The notes under the pieces were generated by a model, which was given only the letters and a program-made list of their open reading frames with translations, did not search any database and was not told where the DNA came from. Below are positions 43,054-52,504 of a stretch of DNA of 64,000 nt, piece by piece. The position numbers and the translations under genes are program-made. The stretch is from a bacterium (GTDB lineage Bacteria > 4484-113 > JAFGCY01). How positions within the stretch are numbered: the stretch's first letter is position 1; every line of letters begins with the position of its first letter. The stretch covers positions 104,191-168,190 of the forward strand of contig JADZFO010000002.1 in the NCBI GenBank assembly GCA_020849855.1, read 5' to 3'.

Positions 43054-45597
43054 TTAGCTCGGCGGCACGCCGTGCCCGCAGTAGATATTGCCGTCGGGGC
43101 TGTTGAAGACGAAGTAGGGTTCGTCCCCGATGGCGGCTACCGCCAGCTGGTCGCCCATCGCCTGGTACTGACCGGGGCCGCCGGCCTGGATGCGCAGCTT
43201 CTGCACGTTCCACTCTCCGCCTTCCAGCACACCCAGGTACCAGGACACCGGGCTGTTGGCCAGATAGGTCATGAAGAGCTTGGTGTCACCGGCCGCCATG
43301 CTGGAGCGGGCGATGAAGCCGTGGCCACCATCAACCGTGTTCAGGTTCCAGTTGCCGCTGCTGTTGTCCATCACCCCGATGTCGCCGGTCGCGGTGTCCA
43401 CCGTCGGCGAATAGAGGAAGCCGTCAAAGACGGTCAGCCCGTTCCATGTACCGTTGCCGGGGGTCGGGTTGATGTCAGTCCAGTTAAAGCTGCCGCTCTC
43501 CGTACCGTACTGCAGGAGATCATCCAGGGGCTGCTTGTTGATGAGGTGGATGTCGTTGTTGTACCAGACCATGCTTTGATAGACCGGCAGCTCATCCACC
43601 GTGCGGATCGCGCTGAGGCTCCAGGACCCGCCCACGAAGGGCCGCTTGTGGTACAGGATCTTGCGGAAGCTCTCATTGCCGGAGAAGCTGATCTCTGTAT
43701 GCGCCACGACCCAGTTGCTGTCCGTCGCCGCGCAGCAGATGTCAAAGCCGCTCAGTGATGCGCCGATGGCGGTGCTGCCATTGCCGTTGATACGGATGGT
43801 GGTCCATGGCCCGCCGGGCTGGCCTTCACTGCCCCAGAGGTCGCCAGTATCGATCTCCTGCGTGAAGACCATGTACTTGTCCCCGCCCGGGTCATGCGCC
43901 ATCTTCACGTAGGCGCCCATATGGGTCTCCAGCCCGATCTGCTCAGGGGTCCAGACGCCGGCATTGCGCCGTGCCAGCCGGACCTTGCCGGTTGCGCTTT
44001 CGAAGACATAGGAGGTGGTCAGGTCGCTGCCCGCGCGCAGGACTGCAATCGGGCCGATGCCTGCGCCAACCGTCTCCAGGCCGGTCATGGTCCAGTAGGT
44101 CGGCACAGTGATGGGCAGTGCATCCGTCAGGCGGCCGCGCTTGAAGCTCGCGTTGAGGCCGCAGACCCGGACATAGCGGATGGTTCCGGGCGGCAGGTTG
44201 TTGATGCGATAGCTGGTTGAAGTTGCTTCAATGTCCACCGGGGCCCCGTCGTGATAGGGCGGCTCGATCTTGAAGTCCGGCACGGTCCGCACATAGATCC
44301 GGTAGTAAGCCGGCAGGTTCTCCGGGTCCGGCCAGTCCCAGGCGATCGTGCACTCATCCGCGACCTGCGAAAGGATGCGCAGGTTGATCGGCGCGGGCAT
44401 GTCGATCTCGGGGACGAAGATGTTGACGGTCTCGCTGGGCGTGCTTTCCAGGGTCTGGTAGCGCGAGGTCAGGCGGTAGTAGTTTACGTTCGCTTTGACC
44501 GGGTTGGGGTCGTTGTAGCTGCTGCCCGTGGCGATGCCGATGCTGACCTCGTTGGACATGTCGGACTTGCTGGCGCGGTAGACGTTGTAGCCCGTGGCGC
44601 CGGGTGCCGGTGTCCAGGTCAGATCAACAGACGATGTTGTCGCAGACGCGGCCAGGTCGGTCGGCGGCTGCAGGTCCAGAGTGCCGGTGGTGAGCTCAAC
44701 CACATTGCTGTAGTCAGAAGCCGCTCCACGGTAGGCCCGCACTGCATAGTAGTAAGTGGTCTCAGGCGAGATGTTCTTGGTGTCGATGTACTGCGGAGAC
44801 AGGGCAGGAGCAGAGGTCTGCTTGATTGCCCCCGCCATGTCCGGCGATGCGCTGCGGAAGACGTGATAGCCCTCGGCGCCCGGCACCGGGTCCCAGGTCA
44901 GGTCGCAGGAGAACCAGGTCGCGCTGCCCTGCAGGTTCTGCGGGGCATCCGGCTTTGCGCCAGCGCCGACGCGGTTGAAGGTCACGCTGTCGACCTGGCC
45001 GCTGCCGCTGCCGCTGAGCGCGATGGCCAGGCTGCAGCTTCCGCCCGCTGAAACATAGTCGCTGATGTTCGCCGGCTCAAGGTGCAGGTCGGTGGGCGCG
45101 CCGCTGAACCAGTCCCAGCGGCCGGCGCTGTAGTTGGCGAGGCCGAAGAAGAAGGCCGTACCCGCCGGGGGCGAGGCCTGCAGCGAGAAGACGACGTCAA
45201 TCGAGGCCAGCTCAATGTCCGCCCCGAATCCGCCGAGCGAATAGACGGCGTAGTTCAGGGGCTGCGTTCCGGCGAAGAGCAGGCTGGGGGCAGCGTCGGT
45301 TGTGTCGCCGCCCTTGACGCTGTACTGCGTTCCGCTCAGGGGGTAGAAGTCGTCGCTGGTAAAGCGCAGCACGGCTTCCGCCGGGGGCCAGGCAAGGCCA
45401 TCCACGCCCGGATCGGCGATAGGGCTGGCGTTGCGGCTGCCCGGCAGCAGGTGCTGGTTCCGGGACGAGCCCAGGTCAGTCACGCTGCGCTGGCCGTCAG
45501 AAGCGCAGGATCCCAGTGAAAGCAGGGCCGCGGCAGTAAGTGCCGCAAGCGCATGCTGGCCAGCCTGCCTGAAGCAGGCCCGTGCACCAGTCCTCAT
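43054..45597 (-). CDS. lipoprotein with shared beta domain, FnIII repeats and propeller-like C-terminus
   Basis: An 847-residue lipoprotein (ALLSLGSC). Residues about 60-210 hold the shared beta-rich domain (YAVYSLGGF and GLANYSAGRW). Three fibronectin III domains follow (about 215-480; EGYHVFRS, TGYNVYRAS, YYRIYVRT). The last 370 residues show repeated beta motifs with Trp and Asp turns (SNWVVAHTEI, GSWSLSAI, GNWNLNTVDGG), suggesting a propeller. It is a paralogue of the upstream gene at 45681-48227, so the two arose by tandem duplication. GGAGGAG lies 4 nt before the ATG. A TATAAT box is at 45659-45664. Confidence 0.78.
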   Translation of the reverse strand: MRTGARACFRQAGQHALAALTAAALLSLGSCASDGQRSVTDLGSSRNQHLLPGSRNASPIADPGVDGLAWPPAEAVLRFTSDDFYPLSGTQYSVKGGDTTDAAPSLLFAGTQPLNYAVYSLGGFGADIELASIDVVFSLQASPPAGTAFFFGLANYSAGRWDWFSGAPTDLHLEPANISDYVSAGGSCSLAIALSGSGSGQVDSVTFNRVGAGAKPDAPQNLQGSATWFSCDLTWDPVPGAEGYHVFRSASPDMAGAIKQTSAPALSPQYIDTKNISPETTYYYAVRAYRGAASDYSNVVELTTGTLDLQPPTDLAASATTSSVDLTWTPAPGATGYNVYRASKSDMSNEVSIGIATGSSYNDPNPVKANVNYYRLTSRYQTLESTPSETVNIFVPEIDMPAPINLRILSQVADECTIAWDWPDPENLPAYYRIYVRTVPDFKIEPPYHDGAPVDIEATSTSYRINNLPPGTIRYVRVCGLNASFKRGRLTDALPITVPTYWTMTGLETVGAGIGPIAVLRAGSDLTTSYVFESATGKVRLARRNAGVWTPEQIGLETHMGAYVKMAHDPGGDKYMVFTQEIDTGDLWGSEGQPGGPWTTIRINGNGSTAIGASLSGFDICCAATDSNWVVAHTEISFSGNESFRKILYHKRPFVGGSWSLSAIRTVDELPVYQSMVWYNNDIHLINKQPLDDLLQYGTESGSFNWTDINPTPGNGTWNGLTVFDGFLYSPTVDTATGDIGVMDNSSGNWNLNTVDGGHGFIARSSMAAGDTKLFMTYLANSPVSWYLGVLEGGEWNVQKLRIQAGGPGQYQAMGDQLAVAAIGDEPYFVFNSPDGNIYCGHGVPPS

Positions 45598-45658
45598 ATC
45601 TCCTCCATCAGCCGGAGTCTGCCGGCCGGGTCAAACAGCCCGGATCGGCTATGTTCAG

Positions 45659-45664
45659 ATTATA
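45659..45664 (-). promoter_or_regulatory. -10 box for the second tandem lipoprotein gene
   Basis: A perfect TATAAT, 61 nt before ATG 45597 and 16 nt after the stop of the preceding lipoprotein gene. The leader carries GGAGGAG. The -35 is weak. Confidence 0.5.
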
Positions 45665-45680
45665 ACGAGACGCACGCCGC

Positions 45681-48227
45681 TTAGGCCGGCGGAGGCGTCA
45701 GGTGCGAACAATGGATCTCGTCCACGATCTGGTCGTCAAAGAGCAGGTAGAACTCGCCGTCCAGCACCGCCAGATCCATCGCCTGGCTGAACACGCCGGC
45801 CGGCTCAAAGACCGGCTGGGAGTTCCAGCTCATTGCTGTTCCATCGAAGTAGTACAGGTGCCAGGCCGAGCGGTTCAGCAGGCGGCAGACGATCATGATG
45901 TCGTTGCCGCGCGCGGCAACCCGCGAGCGGTCCGGTTCGCCGGACTGGTCGTCAACGGTTTCGACGCCCCAGCTTCCCTCCGTCCTGCGGTAGAGCTCCA
46001 GGCGGTCGGAGGTGGGGTTGCAACTGGGGCTGATCCAGTCCCCGTTCAACAGTTCCAGGTCGTTAAACAGCCCGCCGTTCTCACCCGGGGTGGCCAGGAT
46101 GTTTTCCCAGCTGGCGAAGGTGTCTGCGCTAGTGCCGACAAAGAGCCCGGGGCTGTCCAGGTCGCGGCGCAGGATCATAAACTCGCCGTTGTCGACCACG
46201 ATGCTCTGGTTCAGCGGCTGGCGCATGGTGGTGTTGAAGGTGTAGTCGCGGGTCCAGGCCCCGCCGCTGATCGGCCGGGTCTGGAAGAGCAGCTTGTTGG
46301 TTTCCTCGGCCGGCACCGTGGGCCGGAAGATGATCTCCAGGTGGCTGACCGCCCAGGTGTCTTCCGTCGCCGCCAGCTTGCAGTAGAAGCCGTTCTCCGG
46401 CGAGAACACATCCGGGTCGTCAGTCCCGTCGATCAGCTCAATCGCCCAGCCCTCGCCGGGCCGGCCCACAGCGCCATACAGGTCGAAGGGCCGCTCCATC
46501 ACGCTGGTCACCATGTAGGGTCCGCCTGGTACCGGGCAACGCACGATGTCCATGTAAGTTGTGAACACCTCGGTGTCATCCGTCAGCGCCGCTTCAGTAG
46601 TCCAGCCGTTCAGGCCGTCGCGCCGCGCGACCATTACCTCAGGGCCGTTGAAGTAGCAGGCCGTCAGGTCGCCTTCCTCGCTGAGCAGCTTGATGGCCGG
46701 CTTGCCCGGGCCCAGAACCTCCGGCGGGTCCATTGTCCAGTAGCCGTCGGCTACCACCTCCAGGGTCTCTGACATCCGCCCGGGCAGGTTGCTGATGGTG
46801 GTGGCGCAGACCCGCACGAAGTAGCTCTTGCCGCTCTCCAGCCCGCTGAGGTTGTCCTCGCGCTTGTCGCCGGTGAGGATCGCCAGATGGAAATAGGGCG
46901 GCTCAATCTGGAACTCCGGCACTTCCTTGACCATGACGCGGAAGTAGCCCGGGTTCGGCCCGGACCAGTCCCAGGCGATGGTTGCCTGGTCCGCGGCGGC
47001 CACGACCAGCCGCAGGTTCTGGGGCGCCGGCAGGTCGACCGCCGGCGCGAAGACCGAGGCGACACTGCTCTTGGGTCCCTCAGTGCTGCGCACTGCCGCC
47101 ACGCGGTAGTAGTTGAACAGGCCCGGCTGGGGGTCAAGGTCCTGGAAGTTGGGGGTGCTGACCGGCCCGCCGTTGATCTTGAACTCGTTGGAAAGGTTCG
47201 CCTTGCTGGAACGGTACACGTTGTAACCGCTCGCGCCCACGACGGGGTCCCAGCTCAGATCCACCTGATCCACAGCGGCCTCGGCCGTCAGGTTCTGCGG
47301 CGCGCTGAGGTCCTCAACCTGGGTTTTGATGTTAAAGATCGGGCTCTTCTCGCCAATCGCCTGCCGCACGGCGGCTACGGCGTAGTAGTAATCCTTGTCA
47401 GAGAAGACGGCCAGATCGGTGTAGTCAGTGTCAAGAACCGGGCTGAGGGTAATGCGGACCAGGCTGAGTCCGCCTGGGTCTTCAGTGCGATAAACGATGT
47501 AGCCAATCGCTCCTACGACGGGGGTCCAGGTCAGCGTGGTGGAGTAAAAGGTGCTGCTGCCGCCGGTGATCGTCGGCGGCTCGGGGATCGCGCCAGCACC
47601 GGTCCGTGAGAAGTTGACGCTGCTGATAATGCCCTGGCCGGTGCCGCTCAGCAAAGCAACTATGTGCACGAAGCCAGTTGGGGAGACATAATCGGTGGAT
47701 ACAGCGGGGATGAAGTCATAGGTGCCGGGCTGGCCGCTGTGCAACTCCCAGGACTGCGTGACATAGTTCGCCACCGCGAACCACATGCCGGCGCCGGGCT
47801 CCGGGTCCACCACGGCATTGAACTCCACGCTGATCTGCGCCAGCTGGTCGTCTTCGCCGAAGCCGCCAAGGGAATACAGCGCCCAGGGTTCGCCGTCACT
47901 GCTGATCAGCACGGCGTTGCTGCCGCTGGTCGTGACATTGCCGCCGCTGTCCGCGTAGAGCGCGCCGTCCATGGGGTAGATGTCCTCGCTGGTGCTGCGC
48001 GGGGCAAAGGCCTGGCCAGCGTCCTGCGGGGGAAACTCCGGCAATCCGGCCAGCGGGGCAACGGCAGGCCTCTGCGGCCCCTGGGCCTGGCCGGGGTCCA
48101 GCTCCTGGCTGTCAGACCCGCAGCCGCCGCAGGCCAGCAGCAGCAAAAGCATGGTCAGCGGGATGATGAGTCGACGCAGACCCTGCGCCACTGCCCTGTC
48201 AGACTGCCAAACAGCCCTGGTCAGCAT
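45681..48227 (-). CDS. lipoprotein with shared beta domain, FnIII repeats and propeller-like C-terminus (paralogue)
   Basis: 848 residues with lipobox LLLAC. It has the same architecture as the next gene: shared beta-rich domain (WALYSLGGF, AVANYVTQSW, about 55-205), three FnIII domains (IGYIVYRTED, SGYNVYRSSKANLS, GYFRVMVKEV) and a beta-repeat C-terminal third. ATG 48227 is preferred to 48242 because GGGAGG lies 5 nt upstream, inside the longer alternative. Identity to the paralogue is strongest in the FnIII parts. The surface role is unknown; the layout suits adhesion or substrate binding. Confidence 0.78.
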   Translation of the reverse strand: MLTRAVWQSDRAVAQGLRRLIIPLTMLLLLLACGGCGSDSQELDPGQAQGPQRPAVAPLAGLPEFPPQDAGQAFAPRSTSEDIYPMDGALYADSGGNVTTSGSNAVLISSDGEPWALYSLGGFGEDDQLAQISVEFNAVVDPEPGAGMWFAVANYVTQSWELHSGQPGTYDFIPAVSTDYVSPTGFVHIVALLSGTGQGIISSVNFSRTGAGAIPEPPTITGGSSTFYSTTLTWTPVVGAIGYIVYRTEDPGGLSLVRITLSPVLDTDYTDLAVFSDKDYYYAVAAVRQAIGEKSPIFNIKTQVEDLSAPQNLTAEAAVDQVDLSWDPVVGASGYNVYRSSKANLSNEFKINGGPVSTPNFQDLDPQPGLFNYYRVAAVRSTEGPKSSVASVFAPAVDLPAPQNLRLVVAAADQATIAWDWSGPNPGYFRVMVKEVPEFQIEPPYFHLAILTGDKREDNLSGLESGKSYFVRVCATTISNLPGRMSETLEVVADGYWTMDPPEVLGPGKPAIKLLSEEGDLTACYFNGPEVMVARRDGLNGWTTEAALTDDTEVFTTYMDIVRCPVPGGPYMVTSVMERPFDLYGAVGRPGEGWAIELIDGTDDPDVFSPENGFYCKLAATEDTWAVSHLEIIFRPTVPAEETNKLLFQTRPISGGAWTRDYTFNTTMRQPLNQSIVVDNGEFMILRRDLDSPGLFVGTSADTFASWENILATPGENGGLFNDLELLNGDWISPSCNPTSDRLELYRRTEGSWGVETVDDQSGEPDRSRVAARGNDIMIVCRLLNRSAWHLYYFDGTAMSWNSQPVFEPAGVFSQAMDLAVLDGEFYLLFDDQIVDEIHCSHLTPPPA

Positions 48228-48293
48228 ATGGACCTCCCACATTTCTCTCTCCCGGGCGCCGGTGTTGCCCAGGCATATTTCAGCCGATTATGT

Positions 48294-48299
48294 TATAAT
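48294..48299 (+). promoter_or_regulatory. -10 box of tRNA-Gln
   Basis: A perfect TATAAT 12 nt before the tRNA 5' end. The overlapping sequence on the other strand (TATAACATAAT) may serve the divergent lipoprotein gene. Confidence 0.55.
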
Positions 48300-48311
48300 T
48301 CCAGCCCGCGC

Positions 48312-48382
48312 TGGGGACTCGTCTAATGGTAGGACGACTGACTCTGGATCAGTTAGTCGAGGTTCGAATCCTTGGTCCCCAG
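48312..48382 (+). tRNA. tRNA-Gln (anticodon CTG)
   Basis: A complete 71-nt cloverleaf. The acceptor stem TGGGGAC pairs with GTCCCCA, keeping the weak U1-A72 pair and discriminator G typical of glutamine tRNAs. The D arm is GTC-TAATGGTA-GGAC, the anticodon arm ACTGA-CTCTGGA-TCAGT with anticodon CTG, the variable loop TAGT, and the T arm CGAGG-TTCGAAT-CCTTG. CCA is not encoded. TTTTTT follows at once as a terminator. Confidence 0.97.
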
Positions 48383-48388
48383 TTTTTT
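48383..48388 (+). terminator. U-run ending tRNA transcript
   Basis: Six T directly after the discriminator base; the tRNA acceptor stem would act as the hairpin. Confidence 0.5.
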
Positions 48389-48546
48389 CTTCGAGCGCTC
48401 CATCACTCCCCCTGTCAGCATTATACTTTGGCGCGCCTGACTTTGCGCGCCCGGCTCTCATTCCGCTGCTCACGGCTGCGAATCCGGCTTCCATGGCATT
48501 CTGCCCCCGGCGCCCGCTAAGCAGCCCTCCGGCCCTTGCAGCCTGT

Positions 48547-48552
48547 TAGAAT
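48547..48552 (+). promoter_or_regulatory. TANNNT box, leaderless start of small lipoprotein
   Basis: TAGAAT ends 6 nt before ATG 48559. Confidence 0.6.
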
Positions 48553-48558
48553 CCTCCC

Positions 48559-48963
48559 ATGCGCGTACCTGCCCTCCTGAGCCTGCTGGCACTGATGCTT
48601 CTGGCATCCTCCTGCCCCGGCAGTGAGTTTGTACCGCTACCTCCGGGCAGCGGCCAGGGCGACTATGTCGGCCGCTTCACCAATGATGACGAAAGCGAGA
48701 TCTTCGGCGAGTTCGAACTGACGGTTGATGAGAACGGCGCCGTGGACGGAGATGGGCTGCTCAATGGCCGCCAGATTGACATCGAGGGCATCCTCAGTGG
48801 CTCCGGTGAGCTCACCGGCTTCCTGACCGACCGCCTGACCCAGCTTGGCGGGACTTTTGACGGCAATCTGGTCAGCAACACCATCATCGGTGACTTCAGG
48901 ATGCAGCAGCTGGGTGGCGACGCTGATCTTGAAGGGCTCTGGGACGCCGCGCTTCAGCAGTAA
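48559..48963 (+). CDS. small lipoprotein, unknown
   Basis: 134 residues with a clear lipobox (LLASSC, Cys19). The mature part is acidic and Gly-rich with a repeating beta pattern (GDYVGRFTNDD, FGEFELTVDENGAVDGDG, SGSGELTGFLTD, IIGDFRMQQLGG). That resembles a small antiparallel beta-barrel or sandwich of the kind often annotated as transferrin-binding-like, but I cannot assign a family. It is leaderless and monocistronic. Confidence 0.65.
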   Translation: MRVPALLSLLALMLLASSCPGSEFVPLPPGSGQGDYVGRFTNDDESEIFGEFELTVDENGAVDGDGLLNGRQIDIEGILSGSGELTGFLTDRLTQLGGTFDGNLVSNTIIGDFRMQQLGGDADLEGLWDAALQQ

Positions 48964-48987
48964 GAGCCACAGTTCACCGTAAATGCC

Positions 48988-50742
48988 CTAGCGGCTGAGC
49001 GCCTTCTCCCTGGGGCCGGATCTTCCGGCGGAAGGCTGCCTGCCATTCCCGCCCGTATCCGCCGCGGCTGCCGGTGCCTTGTCCGGCGCTGCCGGGGCCG
49101 CCCACTGGCTGGCCGATTCCGGTCCCGCGCGCAGCACTTCGCCATACCAGTTCATGAAGGCTACGAAGCCCAGGTTGCTGTCGGCCATGTCTCCCGCGGA
49201 GGGATCGGCCAGGATCAGGCCAAGCTGCTTATCAAGCATGGCATCTGCGCCGCCTTCGGTCCCGGCCGGCTCAGCCTCGCGCCGCCCCATTCCGGCCGGC
49301 TCCGGGCCGCCGATGCGCGTGGCGCGATCCACCAGCAGCAGCGCATAGCTGACTTCCAGGTCCTCGCCGTTGAGTACCTGCTGCTTCTGCATCGCCGGCA
49401 GGGAAATCGACTTCGCGCTGTCCAGGCCCTCGAAGGCCCGGGCCAGGCGCAGCAGCAGCGGCAGGCAGGCCCCATTGTCGCGGGCCAGCCCTTCCACCAG
49501 GGCAAAGCCGTCCAGCTGCTCAACGCTGAGCGGCGCAAAGGCGCTGCGCGGCACTGACAGCAGCTTGAAGCCCTCGTTGTTGCGGCCTGAGCCGCCCTGG
49601 TCGATATAGCGCTTCAGGCCGTCGGCCAGGCGCAGGGTCTGCGAAATCTCGCGCAGCTCCGCCTCGGCCAGGCTCACCCGGCTGCTGATGACGCTGCGCT
49701 CCAGCGCGCTGCGCGGGTTGATGTTCAGGCCGCCGCTGCCCAGGTCCGGCAGTTGGCCGCCGGCCGCGGGGAAGCCGAAGGGCTGGCGCCCTGTGCTGGT
49801 ACGGCCGCCGGCGCCCTCAAGCCACAGCCTGGACTGCGCCAGCTCCTGCTGCAACTCGTCCTGGCGCAACAGCCAGCCTTCGCGCATACGCATAAGCTGC
49901 TTCAGCCCGCCTTCCTGCACCGTGCTGCTGTCGCCAAGCTGGATCAGGGATTCGATGCGCGGCTTGGGCAGCTTGGCCAGGGTCATCTGCAACTCGAAGC
50001 TGGCCAGCATCTGGTCCATGCAGGCGGCCTCGGCCTGGTAGTACAGCCGCTTAAGTTCAATCTGGTCGACTGTCTCGGCCTGCAGCGCCGCCGGCATGCC
50101 GTCCACCAGATCGCCGTAGTCATGCAGCACCCGCTCGACCCATTCGCTGAAGGCGCCCTCGCTCAGCTCCTTGCGGCTGAAGGCCAGCGGCTGGGCGGCC
50201 AGGCGGCGCGCCTTGAGCGGCTCGCTGCTGTCCTGCTCGCGGGCCAGGCGCAGCTGGTTGGCGGCCAGGTTCTCCTGGTCCACCCGCCCGCGGATGGCGT
50301 CAAGGTATTCACCAAGGAAGAGGTCGCTTTCGCTGGGCGCGCTGATCTCCACCAGATACACCGCCCCGCGGTTGTCGCCCGGGGCAGCGGCGGGGTCATG
50401 CGGCAGATAGCCATAGACCAGTCCGCGCTGGACATCCGAGGTGAAGACGAATTCATTGTTCTGGCTGAAATAGCCCAGGCTGGCCGGGGAGACGAAGTAC
50501 TGACCCGCCGGCAGGTCCAGGCGCAGCAGTGAGGGGGCCCGCACGGACAGCCGCACCTTGGCATAGCGCACTGGGACAGCGAGGCCCTGGTCGCCTGCTT
50601 GCGGCGGGGCGAGCATCAGCAGGGCGAGGATCAAAAGCAGGCCGGTCAGGGGCGGGCTGAGACGCAGCCCGGGCCGCGGCGGATGCGAAGGACGGCCGGC
50701 GCGCTGCCGGCTCTGGCGGGATACTGTGCTGTGTTCCTGCAC
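48988..50742 (-). CDS. membrane-anchored or exported protein with helical core, unknown
   Basis: About 584 residues, not recognised. A basic N-terminus precedes one hydrophobic helix (TGLLLILALLMLAPPQA). A beta region (VRLSVRAPSLLRLDLPAGQYFVSP) follows, then long charged helices rich in Leu/Gln/Glu (about 120-420) and a low-complexity Ala/Pro/Gly tail. The GTG at 50742 shares one base with the miaB stop (TAGTG) and has GGGAGG just upstream, so it is translationally coupled. An alternative ATG at 50790 with GGAAGGGG 4 nt upstream would overlap miaB by 49 nt. Envelope location is likely. Confidence 0.55.
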   Translation of the reverse strand: MQEHSTVSRQSRQRAGRPSHPPRPGLRLSPPLTGLLLILALLMLAPPQAGDQGLAVPVRYAKVRLSVRAPSLLRLDLPAGQYFVSPASLGYFSQNNEFVFTSDVQRGLVYGYLPHDPAAAPGDNRGAVYLVEISAPSESDLFLGEYLDAIRGRVDQENLAANQLRLAREQDSSEPLKARRLAAQPLAFSRKELSEGAFSEWVERVLHDYGDLVDGMPAALQAETVDQIELKRLYYQAEAACMDQMLASFELQMTLAKLPKPRIESLIQLGDSSTVQEGGLKQLMRMREGWLLRQDELQQELAQSRLWLEGAGGRTSTGRQPFGFPAAGGQLPDLGSGGLNINPRSALERSVISSRVSLAEAELREISQTLRLADGLKRYIDQGGSGRNNEGFKLLSVPRSAFAPLSVEQLDGFALVEGLARDNGACLPLLLRLARAFEGLDSAKSISLPAMQKQQVLNGEDLEVSYALLLVDRATRIGGPEPAGMGRREAEPAGTEGGADAMLDKQLGLILADPSAGDMADSNLGFVAFMNWYGEVLRAGPESASQWAAPAAPDKAPAAAADTGGNGRQPSAGRSGPREKALSR

Positions 50743-52232
50743 TAGCCTCCCGCCACCTCCTGCCTGCCTGAAGTCCCCACCGGGCTGCATGTGTCCCCTT
50801 CCGATTCCAACCCCTCAAATGCACTAACCTTAACGCCGGTGATACGCACGCGGCTGAACTGCCCGGGCTCAAAGGCGCTGCCGGGCAGGTGGACCGGCTT
50901 GTTGAATGCCGTCCTGGCTATCACACCATTATCATCGCGCTGCTCAATGATTACTTCAAGTTCCTGGCCCAGATAGCGCCTGCTGCGCTCCGCGGACTGC
51001 GCCCTCTGCTGGGCGATCAGGGTCGAGAGCCGCCGCACCTTCTCCGCCCGCGGCAGCACGTCCGGGTAGACCCGCACGCTGTGAGTCCCCGGCCGCGGGC
51101 TGTAGGCAAACATGAATGCGTCGTCGAATCCGATCTCGGCGGCGAAGTCCAGGGTCTGCTGGAAGTCCTCTTCTGTCTCCGTCGGGAAGCCCACCAGCAG
51201 GTCGGTCGTCAGGTACAGGTCCGGCCGCGCTTCGCGCGCCAGCTTCACCATGCGCCGGAACTGCGCTGTGTCGTACTGCCGGCGCATCTCCCCCAGCACC
51301 TTGTCCGAGCCGCTCTGCACCGGCAGGTGCAGCAGCGGGGTGACCCGCGGGTTGGCGATCACGCGCTCGATGACGCGCTCGTTCATGTCGCAGGCCAGGC
51401 TGGTCAGGAAGGAGACCCAGCGGAAGCTGGTCTGCTCCAGCAGCGCTTCCATCAGGTCGGTGAAATCCGGGTGCGGCTGGGGGCTGGCCTTGCCATAAGC
51501 CATGATGCTCTGGCCCAGCACTGTGATGTCCGGCGCGCCGGCCGCTTCATACTGCTGCGCCTGGGCCAGGATCTCGCCCAGGGGCACGTCGCGCTGCGGG
51601 CCGCGGGCCCAGGGCACCACGCAGAAGCTGCAGCGGTGGTTGCAGCCGCGGATGGCGGTGACAAAGCTGGGCAGGCAGCGCCCGCCTTCCATCAGCGGCG
51701 GATAGCTGTCCTCGATCACCCGGCCGGCCAGCGGCGGGAAGCGGTCCAGCAGCTCGGCCATCACGATATCCGGGTCGCTGTAGTTCACCAGCAGGTCGAC
51801 ATGCGGGAATGTATCTTCAATATGTTTGCGGCTCTTGGGGATGACACAGCCCATAGCCACCACAAAGGGCTTGCGGCGCGGGGCCAGGCTGCGCAGGTCC
51901 TCCAGCGCCGCCGCGGCCTCAGACACAGCCTCAGTTTCAACTTCGGCCGTGGCCACCTGTCCGGCTGCGGCAGGCAGCAGGCTGGCGATGCGCCCGCCCG
52001 GCCGCCCCGCCGGTACCGCCAGGTGCTTGAGGCCGCCGATGAAGCTCATCGCCTTATCCTCAGCCTTCTGGCGCACAGTGCAGGTGTTGATCAGGATCAG
52101 GTCAGCTTCATCGGGCCGGCTCACCTCGCTGCCGCCATAGGCCGCCAGGCGCGCGGAAAGGTCGTCGACGTCCGCGACATTCATCTGGCAGCCGAAAACG
52201 CGGCTGAAATATGTAAACGAGGGTTTGGTCAT
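50742..52232 (-). CDS. miaB: tRNA-i6A37 methylthiotransferase MiaB
   Basis: 496 residues. It adds a methylthio group to i6A37 of tRNAs reading UNN codons. The N-terminal domain has the cluster cysteines FGCQMN, NTCTVR and MGCV. The radical-SAM motif RGCNHRCSFCVVP is central, and a C-terminal TRAM domain is present (about 430-480). An extra loop of about 45 residues (GRPGGRIASLL ... LAPRRKP) splits the N-terminal domain. ATG 52232 (MTKPSFTYFSRVFGCQMN) is chosen; TATAAT lies 12 nt upstream, so the leader is very short. The following gene is coupled through a stop/start overlap. A related MiaB-like enzyme (MtaB) is possible but less likely. Confidence 0.87.
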   Translation of the reverse strand: MTKPSFTYFSRVFGCQMNVADVDDLSARLAAYGGSEVSRPDEADLILINTCTVRQKAEDKAMSFIGGLKHLAVPAGRPGGRIASLLPAAAGQVATAEVETEAVSEAAAALEDLRSLAPRRKPFVVAMGCVIPKSRKHIEDTFPHVDLLVNYSDPDIVMAELLDRFPPLAGRVIEDSYPPLMEGGRCLPSFVTAIRGCNHRCSFCVVPWARGPQRDVPLGEILAQAQQYEAAGAPDITVLGQSIMAYGKASPQPHPDFTDLMEALLEQTSFRWVSFLTSLACDMNERVIERVIANPRVTPLLHLPVQSGSDKVLGEMRRQYDTAQFRRMVKLAREARPDLYLTTDLLVGFPTETEEDFQQTLDFAAEIGFDDAFMFAYSPRPGTHSVRVYPDVLPRAEKVRRLSTLIAQQRAQSAERSRRYLGQELEVIIEQRDDNGVIARTAFNKPVHLPGSAFEPGQFSRVRITGVKVSAFEGLESEGDTCSPVGTSGRQEVAGG

Positions 52233-52244
52233 GCCGTACAACTG

Positions 52245-52250
52245 ATTATA
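52245..52250 (-). promoter_or_regulatory. -10 box of miaB
   Basis: TATAAT ends 12 nt before ATG 52232, giving a leader of about 6 nt without a Shine-Dalgarno sequence, the same spacing as secG. Confidence 0.5.
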
Positions 52251-52444
52251 TCCAAGACTGCCCTGAAGTCCGTTTTTGTCGCGGCCTGAGCTGAAAGTAA
52301 CTAACTTGCACGCCTGACAAAGAATAGACATTGGCTCTCATATTCCCCTGGATTCTTCAAATCTTGCGGATTAAGTGGGTATGCTATCCAGGCGGCGGTA
52401 TAATCGCCGTGCCAAGGTTGTAGAGCTGGTAATACAGGCCGCGC

Positions 52445-52473
52445 TTGACGTTACCAGCAACGGGCCTTATAGT
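52445..52473 (+). promoter_or_regulatory. sigma70-like promoter of cohesin/dockerin lipoprotein
   Basis: TTGACG, 17-bp spacer, TATAGT. The leader of about 25 nt carries GAGGTAGG. A second -10-like TATAAT lies upstream at 52399-52404. Confidence 0.7.
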
Positions 52474-52504
52474 CTGGAACATCTCTCAGCACGAGGTAGG
52501 TTGT

